Assembly: GCF_016907875.1 (NCBI RefSeq)
Contig: NZ_JAFBCU010000001.1
Location: 1,984,001 to 2,048,000, forward strand
Length of the DNA stretch: 64,000 bases
Origin: Arthrobacter roseus
GTDB lineage: Bacteria > Actinomycetota > Actinomycetes > Actinomycetales > Micrococcaceae
Direction of reading: 5' to 3'
Positions 28,537 to 36,845 of the stretch are shown in pieces. Position numbers and translations under genes: made by a program. A model generated the notes under the pieces. That model had not been told where the DNA came from and made no database searches. It saw only the letters and a list, made by a program, of their open reading frames with translations. Numbering within the stretch: the stretch's first letter is position 1; each line of letters begins with the position of its first letter.

Positions 28537-29519
28537 GGTCGTGTACCTGTCTGTGTAGTGGTTTTTTGCCTGCGCGTCGTTGCCGTGTGCGGACGCTTGA
28601 GATCGAGCTGTTCCAGTACCTCTAACGCGGCAGAATGTTCGTTGAACGTGTAGAGATGGAGCCCCGGGGCGCCAGAGTCTAAAACATCACTGATGAGATC
28701 GACGGTGGCGCGTATCCCCATTCGCTGCTGGTCGCCCCGGTCCCCCGCGCTGATGAGCTGGTCCCGGAGTTTTTGATCCATTTCCAGCCCAGCGAGCTCA
28801 ACCAATCGGTCGAGCCGGCGGACGTTGGTCAATGGCATGATGCCGGGAATGATGGGGATGACCACGCCCGCGCGACGGGCGGCGGAGACAAGGCTTTTGT
28901 ACTGCCCGGGTTGGAAGAACACCTGCGTAATGGCAAAGTCCGCTCCCGACCCCTGTTTTGCCAACAGGACCTCGATGTCGTGGCTGAAACTTGGCGATTC
29001 CGGATGCTTGACGGGATAGGCAGCGACACCGACTGCCAGCCGCCCGGCGCAGAGTTCCGCGGCACGGCGTCGCTCTACCTGCCGGATAAGCTCCACCAGC
29101 TGCTGGGCATACCGCAGGCCATGACTCGGCGTCTGTTCGTCGTCCATCCGGTCCCCACGCAGGGCGAGAACTCCCCTGACACCACTGGTGATGAGCTCAT
29201 CAACTATTCCTGCGAGCGTTGTCCGGTCTGCTCCGGTGCAGGTCAGATGCGCCAATGGTTTCAATGTCGTTTCATGGCGCAGCCGGTCAAGGAGGCCGAC
29301 GGCGATGTCTCGGTTGGACCCAGATGATCCGTAGGTGACGGAGACAAAATCCGGTGCCGTGGTTTCGAGTCGGCGGATGGTGTCCCAGAGATGTGTATTG
29401 GCTGTGGTGTTCCGTGGCGGATAGAGCTCATAGGAGAGCGCCAGGTAGCTGACTGATGCTTGGTCCAGGCCTTCTGGAGGTGATTTCGGGTATGGCGGTG
29501 CCAGAGTCGGTGGAGACAT
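28533..29519 (-). CDS. metF: 5,10-methylenetetrahydrofolate reductase MetF
   Basis: The enzyme reduces methylene-THF to 5-methyl-THF for MetE. Visible are YELYPPRNTTANTHLWDTI (catalytic Glu), FVSVTYGSSGSNRD, LAHLTCTGADR, GVLALRGDRMDD (FAD site) and DFAITQVFFQPGQYKSLV. ATG at 29519 is chosen because AAGGAC precedes it and the family starts there; an upstream ATG at 29675 would run through the structured leader. About 328 residues. It is first in the metF-metE unit. Confidence 0.92.
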   Translation of the reverse strand: MSPPTLAPPYPKSPPEGLDQASVSYLALSYELYPPRNTTANTHLWDTIRRLETTAPDFVSVTYGSSGSNRDIAVGLLDRLRHETTLKPLAHLTCTGADRTTLAGIVDELITSGVRGVLALRGDRMDDEQTPSHGLRYAQQLVELIRQVERRRAAELCAGRLAVGVAAYPVKHPESPSFSHDIEVLLAKQGSGADFAITQVFFQPGQYKSLVSAARRAGVVIPIIPGIMPLTNVRRLDRLVELAGLEMDQKLRDQLISAGDRGDQQRMGIRATVDLISDVLDSGAPGLHLYTFNEHSAALEVLEQLDLKRPHTATTRRQKTTTQTGTRP

Positions 29520-29651
29520 GTTTTTGTCCTTGGTGTGGGCCGAGCGGTTCCGATGCGGGCGTGACGCGAATAGCGCCGAGCGCACTGAAACCGATTCGGT
29601 ATTGGCTGTATGGAAAGGCGCAAGAGTTTTTTGGCGTGCGACCGCACCACC

Positions 29652-29743
29652 ACATTTATCCTGCGCGTGCATCAAATGTCAGGCCCACATGGGGGCACCC
29701 ACACCTTCGTCAGAGAAGGTCGCTGACCCGTTACCTTGGTAAC
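29652..29743 (-). promoter_or_regulatory. Structured leader upstream of metF with competing hairpins
   Basis: On the minus strand several helices can form: a 14-bp palindrome GTTACCTTGGTAAC (29730-29743), a closing stem (29723-29727 with 29678-29682) around hairpin 29715-29720/29703-29708 and hairpin 29693-29696/29683-29686, and a later stem 29674-29679/29652-29657. The last shares bases 29678-29679 with the closing stem, so the two are mutually exclusive. This resembles a regulatory leader but matches no SAM, SAH, THF or cobalamin riboswitch motif I know. Confidence 0.35.
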
Positions 29744-29953
29744 TGTTGAGAACGCTATCGGGGGTTGATAGCAGGTTCAAATTTTTTGGTCACAGATTAC
29801 GCCAACATGACGTACCTAGGGGGGTGCCCCTATCTGCTTCGTCAAGGGTTTTGCTGGGTAGTTCCAGATTTCATTCGATGCAGATTCTAGGCATGGCGAG
29901 GCGGACCCTCTTGGCTGGATATCGTTGCCAATCGGGCCAGGCGAGGTCTCGTA
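29744..29953. other. Intergenic region between metF leader and IS110
   Basis: No gene is supported. It should include the metF promoter and the right end of the IS110 element; IS110 elements lack clear terminal repeats, so the boundary cannot be read off. Confidence 0.35.
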
Positions 29954-31153
29954 TCAGGCTGCCAGTGCTACCCGTTCCTGGTAGATGGTCCCGTCGCGCA
30001 GCATCGCGAACAGGACATTGCAGCGGCGTCTGGCCAAGGCGATAACGGCTTGGTTGTGTCTCTTGCCTTCGGCGCGTTTGCGATCGTAGTAGGCCCGACA
30101 GACAGGGTCATGCAGGGACGCGAATGCTGAGAGGAACAGTGCCCGTTTCAGGATCTTGTTGCCTCTGCGCGAGGAGTGATCTCCGCGAATGGAAGTACCC
30201 GATCTCCAGGTCACCGGGGCGAGCCCGGCATAGGAACCCAGATGCCCGGCGGTCTTGAAGTCCTTGCCCGTGACCTCGGTGAGGATCCTGGCTTCTGTCC
30301 TGACGCCGACCGCCGGTAGAGACGTCAGGAGGACGTGAAGAGGGTGAGCCTCCACGATGGCCTCGACCTGTTCCAGGACTTCGGCGCGGGCGGTGCGGGT
30401 TTGCGCGAGGGACTTGGCGAGCTGCGGCAGCACAATCGCGGCTGCGTTGGTGCCCGAGACGACGACGCTCTGCTCGTCAAGGGCCGCGAAGACCTCGGCT
30501 GCCCAGCGTTTACCAGCCCGTGGCGCGTGCTTGCGCAGCAGGGTTTCGACCCTCGCGTGGCCGGCCTTGCGCAGTGCTGCGGGGGTTGGATATTTGGCCA
30601 GCAGTTCAGGCATCGCCTGATGGGCAAGGTGCGGGCCGATGACCCGTTCCAGGGCCGGGTGGATCTGTGTGAGCAGGCCACGGATCCGGTTGGAGGAGGC
30701 GGTGGCTTGCTTGGCTAGATCATCGTCGAAACCGCAAAGCATCGATAGCTCCGCAACCTGCTCATCGGCAACTTTCACCGAGCGCAGGGTATGGGGCATC
30801 GTGCGTGCTGCTTCAGCAATTATGAATGAGTCTCGAGCATCCGTCTTAGCCTCGCCGGGGTGCAGGTCAGCGATGCGGCGCATCGCTAGTCCGGGAAGGT
30901 ATCCGACCAGGATGCCTTCGGCCTGGGCCACGGCGACCGGCAAGGCGCCGATGGTCGCCGGCTGGTCGACCACGAACAGCGCGCGGCCGTGCTTGGCAAG
31001 GGAGCAGATGATTTCCTTGAGTTTGGCTTCATCCTGGGGCAGGGCCTTGTCCAGGAGCTTCTTTCCCGCCCGATTCAGGGCAACTGCGTGGTGGTCGGTC
31101 TCGCCGACGTCGACACCGATGAAAACATCGATGAGTTCATGTTCGTTAATCAA
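29954..31153 (-). CDS. IS110-family transposase (DEDD)
   Basis: A recombinase of about 399 residues with the N-terminal RuvC-like DEDD domain (FIGVDVGETDHHAVALNR, first Asp; FVVDQPATIGALPVAVAQ; GEAKTDARDSFIIAEAAR, last Asp pair) and the C-terminal transposase-20 domain (LLTSLPAVGVRTEARILTEV, YAGLAPVTWRSGTS, RGNKILKRALFLSAF). TTG at 31151-31153 is chosen with GGAGG 7 nt upstream; the longer frame to 31231 covers the noncoding left end. No stop or frameshift is seen, so the element may be active. Members use a noncoding bridge RNA from their own end. Confidence 0.9.
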   Translation of the reverse strand: MINEHELIDVFIGVDVGETDHHAVALNRAGKKLLDKALPQDEAKLKEIICSLAKHGRALFVVDQPATIGALPVAVAQAEGILVGYLPGLAMRRIADLHPGEAKTDARDSFIIAEAARTMPHTLRSVKVADEQVAELSMLCGFDDDLAKQATASSNRIRGLLTQIHPALERVIGPHLAHQAMPELLAKYPTPAALRKAGHARVETLLRKHAPRAGKRWAAEVFAALDEQSVVVSGTNAAAIVLPQLAKSLAQTRTARAEVLEQVEAIVEAHPLHVLLTSLPAVGVRTEARILTEVTGKDFKTAGHLGSYAGLAPVTWRSGTSIRGDHSSRRGNKILKRALFLSAFASLHDPVCRAYYDRKRAEGKRHNQAVIALARRRCNVLFAMLRDGTIYQERVALAA

Positions 31154-31159
31154 TGCCAA

Positions 31160-31330
31160 ACCTCCGAAAACCTTGGTCGTGCCCACGGATGTGACGGTGC
31201 TGGCATGTCCTACGGCTCCAAGGCTCGGCATCCACGTTACGGCCGATCTCGACAGTGTTTCCCGCCCTAATCCGGCCCCTATTAGCGATATCCCTGGCGC
31301 CTATCGGTCACCGGTGACAGCACCCCCCGG
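31160..31330 (-). ncRNA. Candidate IS110 left-end noncoding region (possible bridge RNA)
   Basis: About 170 bp directly upstream of the IS110 transposase start lack a credible gene, as in IS110-type elements whose left end is transcribed into the guide (bridge) RNA. Short inverted repeats such as TCACCGGTGA (31308-31317) are present. Both the assignment and the ends are inferred from position only. Confidence 0.3.
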
Positions 31331-31331
31331 A

Positions 31332-32435
31332 TCATCGATGACTGGGGGAATTAATCATGCCGGGACCGACAGGCCAGCAACCCCAATTCTTGCTCACTGA
31401 GGGGCTACTAAAAAGGTAACGGGGGTTACCATCCAACCCGTGGTGGTGCGTCTCCGCTGCGTCCTGGAGCTGTTCGTGGCGGCGGGTGTCTTCACGCAGC
31501 TGCGCCGAATCCCTTTTTTGCTGTTGGATTTTTTTGAGCTTGCCCGTTGATTCCTCGGGTTCGGCTTTCGGTGGTTGAGCTGTGGTCTCTGCCGGGTTGT
31601 TCTTGGTTGGTGTGTTCTGTTCTAAACGCTTCCGTGCAGATTCGAGTTTCTTGCCGGCTTCAGCGTTGTCCTTCTGAAAGCAGCGCTCGGGTGTGGCTTC
31701 GATGACCTCTAGTTCGCGGGTATAGGCGCTGTGTTCTCGACTGGAGTGCTGATCGCCCATCGATTCCAGGCTGAGAACGAGGTTGGTGCGGACTCTGCAC
31801 TCGAATGGCCCACTGGCGTGGTTCAGCGCTGATTCAAAATTCTCAACGGCCTCAGTGTGGTGGGAGTTGTCCGCGCTGGAAATAGCGTCCTCACCGGTGT
31901 CCGGGTCCGTGATGTAATCCCCTGGTTGAGTTTCGCCGGCACCATAATTCTGCAGCATGGGCCCGCCGTCCGGTGTCCCCTAGCCGAGGACGGCCCCTCC
32001 GGTAACCAGGGAACCCACGACGTCGAAGCGTTCCGGAGGACTGCTGGTCGTATGTTCGCCATCGCCCAGATAGTAGACAAGCCGGGCCCGGTCCGGTCTC
32101 CGCTCGTAAGCAGCCGAGAGTGAGTCCCGTAGCAAATCCCTGCCCCGTGACACGCTGCTGCCCTGAGAGTAGAAGGCGATCTCCGGTTCCGTCGTGTCCA
32201 CGAGGATGAACACGTCTACGTCGGCTGCCGCCGCCGGCCCGGTATCGGCATCGCCCACTCCCGGACGTAGGAGGGCAAGCGCCACGAGGACTGCGATTCC
32301 CGCCCGCACCAGCCAAGCTCCCGACCGCAAACGGCGCTGCCGGCGCGCCAGCATCCACTGAAGCAGCGCGAACCCGAGCATCAAAAGCACCATCGCGAGC
32401 AACACCGGCCATCCGCTGCCAGGATCCAGACTCAC
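31332..32435 (-). pseudogene. VWA-domain gene fused by deletion to a TPR gene
   Basis: GTG at 32433-32435 (GGAGG 8 nt upstream) starts a BatB-like protein with two membrane helices (WPVLLAMVLLMLGFALLQWM; WLVRAGIAVLVALALLRPG) and the first VWA strand VDVFILVDTT. The middle of the VWA domain is missing, since VDTT joins directly to EIAFYSQGSSV. Then comes VLVYYLGDGE-like LVYYLGDGEHTTSSPP, GGAVLG and TAG at 31980-31982 in the same frame as GTPDGGPMLQNYGAGETQPG. After GEDAIS the frame passes into a TPR protein (AVENFESALNHA, CRVRTNLVLSLESMGD). So there are two deletions and one stop. Last part of a decayed MoxR/VWA operon. Confidence 0.75.
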
Positions 32436-32450
32436 CGTTCCGCCCTCCAC

Positions 32451-32496
32451 ACCAGCACCAGCACCAGCACCAGCACCAGCACCAGCACCAGCACCA
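32451..32496. repeat. Hexanucleotide tandem repeat (ACCAGC) x 7.7
   Basis: Seven perfect ACCAGC units start at 32451 and a partial one follows. The repeat lies where the first VWA gene should end and the second begin. On the minus strand its frames read GAGAGA, VLVLVL or CWCWCW. The VLVL frame ends in a TGA that overlaps the GTG of the second VWA gene, so it may be the original 3' end of the first. Confidence 0.85.
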
Positions 32497-32958
32497 TGAA
32501 GAAGTCTTGGCCACAGCATGAGAATCATTGACCAGGTAGTACCTGCCGCCCGTGCCCTCAACAGACTCCTGCATCTCCATCGATTCGGCATTACCTCGGG
32601 ACTGCATTTCCCGTTGGTCGCCATTGATGCCATAGACCCGGATTCCCCGCTCCAGGGCAAGAGCAGCAGCTTCGGGGAGAGTGAAAAGTGACTTACCGGT
32701 CAGTTGATTGTCAGTGGCCAGGATGACTGAACGCGAGCGCTCCTGTTCCGGCAGGTCAAAGGACGTGAGGCAGGAGGCAAGGCCATCGCCGATCAGAGAC
32801 GTTCCCGTTCCGCCATAGGTTCCCGCGAAGTAGCGGTAGCTGTCCTTGGAGTGGGTGAGCGCATCGTGGGCTTTGTCTAGCTGTTGCTGGATATACACGT
32901 CATTGTCGGTCAGCGGAAATACTTGGACGGCGGCGCTGTCGAAGATCACCAGGCCCAC
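32497..32958 (-). pseudogene. VWA-domain protein (BatA-like), N-terminally truncated
   Basis: The frame begins in the middle of a von Willebrand A domain, VGLVIFDSAAVQVFPLTDN, and continues with GGTGTSLIGDGLASCL, SRSVILATDNQ (second and third MIDAS-type segments) and GIRVYGINGDQRE to GGRYYLVNDSHAVAK. About 90 residues with the membrane helix and first MIDAS strand (DxSxS) are missing, because at 32958 the sequence switches abruptly to an IS701 transposase on the plus strand. The 3' end dissolves into the hexanucleotide repeat in the wrong frame. It belongs to the split MoxR/VWA operon. Confidence 0.8.
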
Positions 32959-33238
32959 TCGTGAGGATCGCCAAAATCCGTTGGCGTATCGAGCACGACT
33001 ACCGCGAACTGAAAACCGGCCTCGGCCTGGACCACTTCGAAGGCCGGACCTGGCTCGGCTGGCACCACCACGCCACCCTCGTCACCGCAGCCCATCTGTT
33101 CATCACCACACTGCGCCTAACGCGCCCAAAAGCGCCTGGGGCAGCCTGAGTCTCAACGGTATCCTCCGCGAGCTCCAACACCTCGTCGCCGTCAGGACCG
33201 GATACTGCCCCTACTGCCACCCACGAACACCAACCTAA
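32959..33238 (+). pseudogene. IS701-family transposase, C-terminal fragment with frameshift
   Basis: IRWRIEHDYRELKTGLGLDH followed by FEGRTWLGWHHHATLVTAAH is the conserved C-terminal end of IS701-type transposases (includes the catalytic Glu, YREL). The frame stops after RPKAPGAA, while the neighbouring frame continues with LSLNGILRELQHLVAVRTGY, so there is a frameshift near 33120. All of the N-terminal two thirds are absent. Its first base abuts the broken VWA gene. Confidence 0.75.
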
Positions 33239-33271
33239 CTAAGTACTGCTAGGCGCCGCGGACAAAGAGGT

Positions 33272-33301
33272 GGCTTCCCTGTCGGACCCGACAGGGAAGC
33301 C
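33272..33301. repeat. 14-bp perfect inverted repeat
   Basis: GGCTTCCCTGTCGG (33272-33285) is followed after 2 nt by its exact reverse complement (33288-33301). It lies between the IS701 and IS5 fragments. It could be a terminator, an IS end-to-end junction or a recombinase site; no function can be assigned. Confidence 0.7.
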
Positions 33302-33440
33302 GACAAACGCCGCGACGTCGTCGATTACTCCTTCAACACCTTCAAGCAATGGCGAGGACTCGCTATACGATACGCAAATTCGACCTCACCTATGGCGGCG
33401 GAGTCGTCCTCCGCACCATCACCATCTGGCTCAAGGAATT
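33285..33440 (+). pseudogene. IS5-family transposase, C-terminal trace
   Basis: The plus strand encodes DKRRDVVDYSFNTFKQWRGL then AIRYANS, and in the next frame LTYGGGVVLRTITIWLKE. This is the E-R-S-F-x-x-x-K-x-W-R-G-L-A-T-R-Y-D...V-V-L-x-A-x-x-x-W-L end of IS5-type (ISL2-like) transposases with one frameshift. Only about 50 residues survive. Confidence 0.6.
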
Positions 33441-33455
33441 AGGAGACACAGGTTG

Positions 33456-33656
33456 GGTCCCTTGGTGCTGGAACAGGACGATTCCCTGGCCGCCGCTGAC
33501 CGGCGCATCATTCCCGCACAGCTACGTGTCCACGACAACAGAGGCCTGCGGTACACGCATATACGCCGTAACGAGGAGCCCCTGCTGTGGGCCGGCGACG
33601 TCGTCGCGTGGTGCTTCCAAAACGGCGGACCCTGGGGGCAGGCCTCGAACCAATGA
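33456..33656 (+). pseudogene. Fragment of an uncharacterised protein
   Basis: The frame VLEQDDSLAAADRRIIPAQL then LRYTHIRRNEEPLLWAGDVV and AWCFQNGGPWG-stop reads like the C-terminus of a family of small actinobacterial proteins of unknown function that end in EPLL..AD..AW...KGG.W. It lacks a start and follows directly on the IS5 trace. Low certainty. Confidence 0.35.
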
Positions 33657-33839
33657 CTGCCTCGCCGCGGTCTGAGTTCCACCGACCAGCGGAGCACCCG
33701 ACGGGCTTCCACCAGGACCGATGGACGTCCGATAAGCCGATCCCCTTATGCAGTGCGTTGTCCCTCCCCTTTCGGGCTATTCCCAACGTCGAACAGCGGC
33801 CCGTACGATGAAACTTAGGTCGCTTTGAGAGGAGCGCAG

Positions 33840-34112
33840 GTGGTACTCAGCGATGCTGACCATAAAGATTCCAAGTCCATCGCAGGACCAGTGAAACAAC
33901 GACTTCGATGGCCACTTGCTATATGCATTCTCCTCATTGGAGCGGCCAATGGTGTTCTGATCTTGGTTTCGGCGCCGGTTTGGGCAAGGCTGATTCCGGT
34001 CTGGGTCGGTTTGGTCATTCTGATCGCCCTGCTGGCGGTAATACTGAGCCAACATGCCAAACGGAGCGGTATACAGCGGCGGGGGTCCGAGGAGAAGTCG
34101 TATTGGGGGTGA
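33840..34112 (+). CDS. Small membrane protein with two TM helices
   Basis: A 90-residue protein starting with GTG at 33840 behind GAGAGGAG. Two hydrophobic helices (LAICILLIGAANGVLILV; VWVGLVILIALLAVILS) are joined by a short loop, with a basic N-terminal region and tail (RSGIQRRGSEEKS). I do not recognise a family. The good ribosome site and clean topology argue for a real gene. It lies in the mosaic insertion next to the stress-protein gene. Confidence 0.5.
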   Translation: MVLSDADHKDSKSIAGPVKQRLRWPLAICILLIGAANGVLILVSAPVWARLIPVWVGLVILIALLAVILSQHAKRSGIQRRGSEEKSYWG

Positions 34113-34277
34113 CCAACGTGGATGGGGCTGCATCCAAACGTCGAAAGTGTGTTGCTCTGAGGGATGGCAGATTCTGGCGGTCAACCGGAGCTGCCGTGCC
34201 GCTCACCCCTGGACCGGTTCCGCCGCAGGTGGCCCTGCCAGGGAGTCTTGGTCTCCGGGGAGTGGGCCATGCACGAC

Positions 34278-34703
34278 CTATACCGGGCAGTGAGATCGTT
34301 CGGCAACCGCGGAACTGACCGAGCCTAGATGCAGTCCCGTGAAGCCACCGTGACCCCGGCTTCCGACCACGACCATCGAAGCGTTCTTACTCTCCTCGAT
34401 AAGTACCTGCGCAGCCGAGCCGCACCTGATGACATTTTCCACTGGACGGGGTGGTTCTGCCCCGAAGGCGGATTCCAGTGCCTCGGCAAGTACGCTGCTG
34501 GCGATCTCATCCGGATGCCAATCAACAGGGACATAAGCATCAAACGTCATCGGATACTGCCACACCGCGACGGCGCGCAGTGAGCTGCCAGCCAGTGGAA
34601 CAAGATGAGCAGCCCACCGTAAAGCGGCAATTGACGATGCGGACCCATCAACCCCCACCACGATAGTGCCCTTACCTGTGGTCTCTGTGCCCTCACGCTC
34701 CAT
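34278..34703 (-). CDS. Universal stress protein (UspA family)
   Basis: A single Usp domain of 141 residues with IVVGVDGSASSIAALRWAAH at the start and VVVGSRGHGGFTGLHLGS near the end, the ATP-binding G-x2-G-x9-G-S pattern. The last strand is shorter than usual (ends HCPV, where homologues have HCPVPVLVVR), so the gene may have lost a few 3' codons. Usp proteins bind ATP or AMP and support survival under starvation or low oxygen. It is transcribed after the alcohol dehydrogenase gene, 50 nt downstream. Confidence 0.85.
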   Translation of the reverse strand: MEREGTETTGKGTIVVGVDGSASSIAALRWAAHLVPLAGSSLRAVAVWQYPMTFDAYVPVDWHPDEIASSVLAEALESAFGAEPPRPVENVIRCGSAAQVLIEESKNASMVVVGSRGHGGFTGLHLGSVSSAVAERSHCPV

Positions 34704-34753
34704 AAGTACCTCCGTGCATGTAGATGTTGATCAATTCCAGCTTTCACTCAGTC

Positions 34754-35809
34754 CTAGGCGTTAATCATTACCTTGAGCGCTTTGGTTTCGGCCGCGCGGC
34801 TGAACACATCGTAGGCCTCAACGATTTCCGCGAGGTTGAACGTGTGGCTCACGAAGTCTTCCGTGACGATCTTTTTTTGCGCCACCATTTTCAACAATAT
34901 GTCCAGCGTGTTCGTGTTGACGAGCCCCATGCTGATGTTGATATTTGAGATCCACAGTTCCTGCAACGGCAGTTCCACCGGCTTGCCGTGCACGCCAACA
35001 TTTGCCACATGTCCGGCGGGTCGAACGATGTCCAAGCACATCGCAAAGGTTTGCGGAATGCCTACCGCCTCGATCGCGACGTCAACGCCGAGCCCGTCGG
35101 TCAGGGCCAACACCTGCTGCTTCCAGTCCTTATCACTGGAGACGACCGCATCCGTGGCACCAAGCGCCTTGGCCTTCTCCGTCCGATTAGAGTCCAAGTC
35201 AATGGAGATAACCTTGGACGGACCGTACAGCCCGACCGTGGCGATCACCGCAAGGCCGACCGGACCCGCTCCAATCACCGCGACCACGTCGCCAGCCTTG
35301 ACCTGCCCGTAGCGGACCCCGATTTCATGACCGGTTGGGAGAATGTCTGATAGCAATGTGCCCTGCTGCGGGGACACTTCCTCGGGCAGTAGATAGACCG
35401 ACGTCTCGCCGAACGGTACGCGCACGTACTCCGCCTGCGTGCCGTCTATCAGGTGGCCGAAGATCCAGCCGATGCCGGGTGCGCCCTCGGCCGCGAGGCA
35501 ATGTGAGAATACACCCTGTTTGCAGTATCCGCAGTGGCCGCACGCCGAAACGCAGGAGAGGATGATCTGGTCTCCAACTTTCAGAGTGGTCACGGCCGCT
35601 CCGACCTCGGTGATCGTGCCCACCCCCTCGTGGCCAAGAATCCTGCCTCGCGTGACGGCAGGAACATCACCCTTTAGAATATGCAGATCGGTTCCGCAGA
35701 TCGTCGTCGTGTCGATTTTCACGATAATGTCGGTCGGCTCCTTGATGACCGGATCCGGCACATCCTCCCACGACTTTTGATTCGGTCCTTTATAGACGAG
35801 TGCTTTCAT
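34754..35809 (-). CDS. Zinc-dependent medium-chain alcohol dehydrogenase
   Basis: An oxidoreductase of about 351 residues. The catalytic zinc site is CGTDLHILKG and GHEGVGTITEVG, the structural zinc lobe CGHCGYCKQGVFSHC, and the Rossmann motif VVAVIGAGPVGLAVI followed by SIDLDSNR, whose Asp suggests NAD preference. The pattern is that of class-III-like alcohol dehydrogenases often found near Usp genes. ATG at 35809 (GGATGG upstream) is preferred to the longer frame. It lies in the mosaic insertion and is the best-preserved cargo gene there. Confidence 0.88.
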   Translation of the reverse strand: MKALVYKGPNQKSWEDVPDPVIKEPTDIIVKIDTTTICGTDLHILKGDVPAVTRGRILGHEGVGTITEVGAAVTTLKVGDQIILSCVSACGHCGYCKQGVFSHCLAAEGAPGIGWIFGHLIDGTQAEYVRVPFGETSVYLLPEEVSPQQGTLLSDILPTGHEIGVRYGQVKAGDVVAVIGAGPVGLAVIATVGLYGPSKVISIDLDSNRTEKAKALGATDAVVSSDKDWKQQVLALTDGLGVDVAIEAVGIPQTFAMCLDIVRPAGHVANVGVHGKPVELPLQELWISNINISMGLVNTNTLDILLKMVAQKKIVTEDFVSHTFNLAEIVEAYDVFSRAAETKALKVMINA

Positions 35810-36845
35810 TTTTATTCGCCATCCTTCATGGGCTGGATATGCTCCGTTATCTCCTCTCATTCTTGCTCCTACGGCTGCGGCTGGCTAGGGTAACGGGGCC
35901 GGTTACCCGCCCGCGCCGTTTGCGAGCACTCTGGACCCGCCCCATCGCATCGGCCGCTGGCCGCGGCCAGCGGACTTAAACTTGTCGCACCCACTGGGAA
36001 GACGCGTCAGACAGCCGCTATCCCTGGCTGTAGGCGGCGGATTCCTTGGCGCAATGCTGGCCGGAGCCTGGCTGCGGTAATAGGGAAGCGAACCATCTCC
36101 TCGCGTGCGCGCCAGCACACGGGGACAGAGAAAGCTCTTCCGCAGATGAGAGCGGGTACTGGGGGTGCGTTTGGGGGTGCAGTCAAGGCGCTCTTCCGTG
36201 CGATTGCCGATTTGATTGCCGCGATCTTCAGCATCTAGCCACCGTGTTTCGTGCGCGATGATGGGATGCCCGTTCCTGGTTGAACGGTGCCGTGAAAGTA
36301 CCAATGCCATGCTGACCCCCTGTAGTTCACTCCTCCGCGTACTGGCCTGTGATCGCTCGTAGCTTGAGGAGGGAGCGGGCGCAGTTCATCCCACTCTTCA
36401 GTGCCAAGGTGATCGCGCCACTGGCGCTCAATGCCTTCCTCCTCCTACCCGGCGCTTGCGATGGCGGGATTCTATTGATCGAAGCAACACCTACTTTCAG
36501 GGTGGTTCGATATGTATCTCAGTTCCGTATCAGCAACAGGTGTCGGGTTTCTTGCCGCGACCAGGGACGGGCATGGTCTCAAACGCGCCGCCCGGGAAGC
36601 GGGCATCAGTGACGACTTCACAGAGGATCACCATGTCCCGTATCGCAGAACGCAAACTGACATTGGACGCTACTAATGCTCCGGCAGGTGTGCTTGGTGC
36701 TACCGCACCCTAACGATGCCCTGCAGTCGACGGCCAGGATTCGGCACCTACAGGGTTGCCGGAATGACCTGCCGCACTGCGGGCATCGCGTCGCCGCCGT
36801 GGTGCCTCAACGTCAAGTTATTTGTGTAAGTGATGAGCATCTTTT
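35810..36845. other. 1-kb stretch without a clear gene in the mosaic insertion
   Basis: It holds an inverted repeat GGGTAAC/GTTACCC (35888-35894 and 35902-35908), probably an operator or promoter-near element for the alcohol dehydrogenase. Short open stretches include a glycine-zipper helix (VGGGFLGAMLAGAWLR, near 36008-36060) and KALFRAIADLIAAIFSI ending at 36237. There is also a 26-codon ORF at 36633-36713 with a fair ribosome site (GAGGAT). These look like scraps of broken genes. Confidence 0.4.

Noticed and set aside
29520-29760. SAM, SAH, THF or cobalamin riboswitch before metF
   Set aside because: None of their consensus cores could be found; only generic hairpins are visible.
32451-32958. 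Protein with CWCWCW repeat as an unusual Cys-rich product
   Set aside because: The motif is just the ACCAGC repeat read in one of three frames; the VWA gene itself is truncated.
31891-32958. Single 355-residue VWA protein
   Set aside because: Only the first 150 residues match VWA; after the hexanucleotide repeat this frame is antisyn to the real frame of the second VWA gene.
35903-36310. 135-codon ORF on the minus strand in the mosaic
   Set aside because: Arg/Pro-rich composition without motif, hydrophobic core or ribosome site; typical of chance frames in GC-rich DNA.
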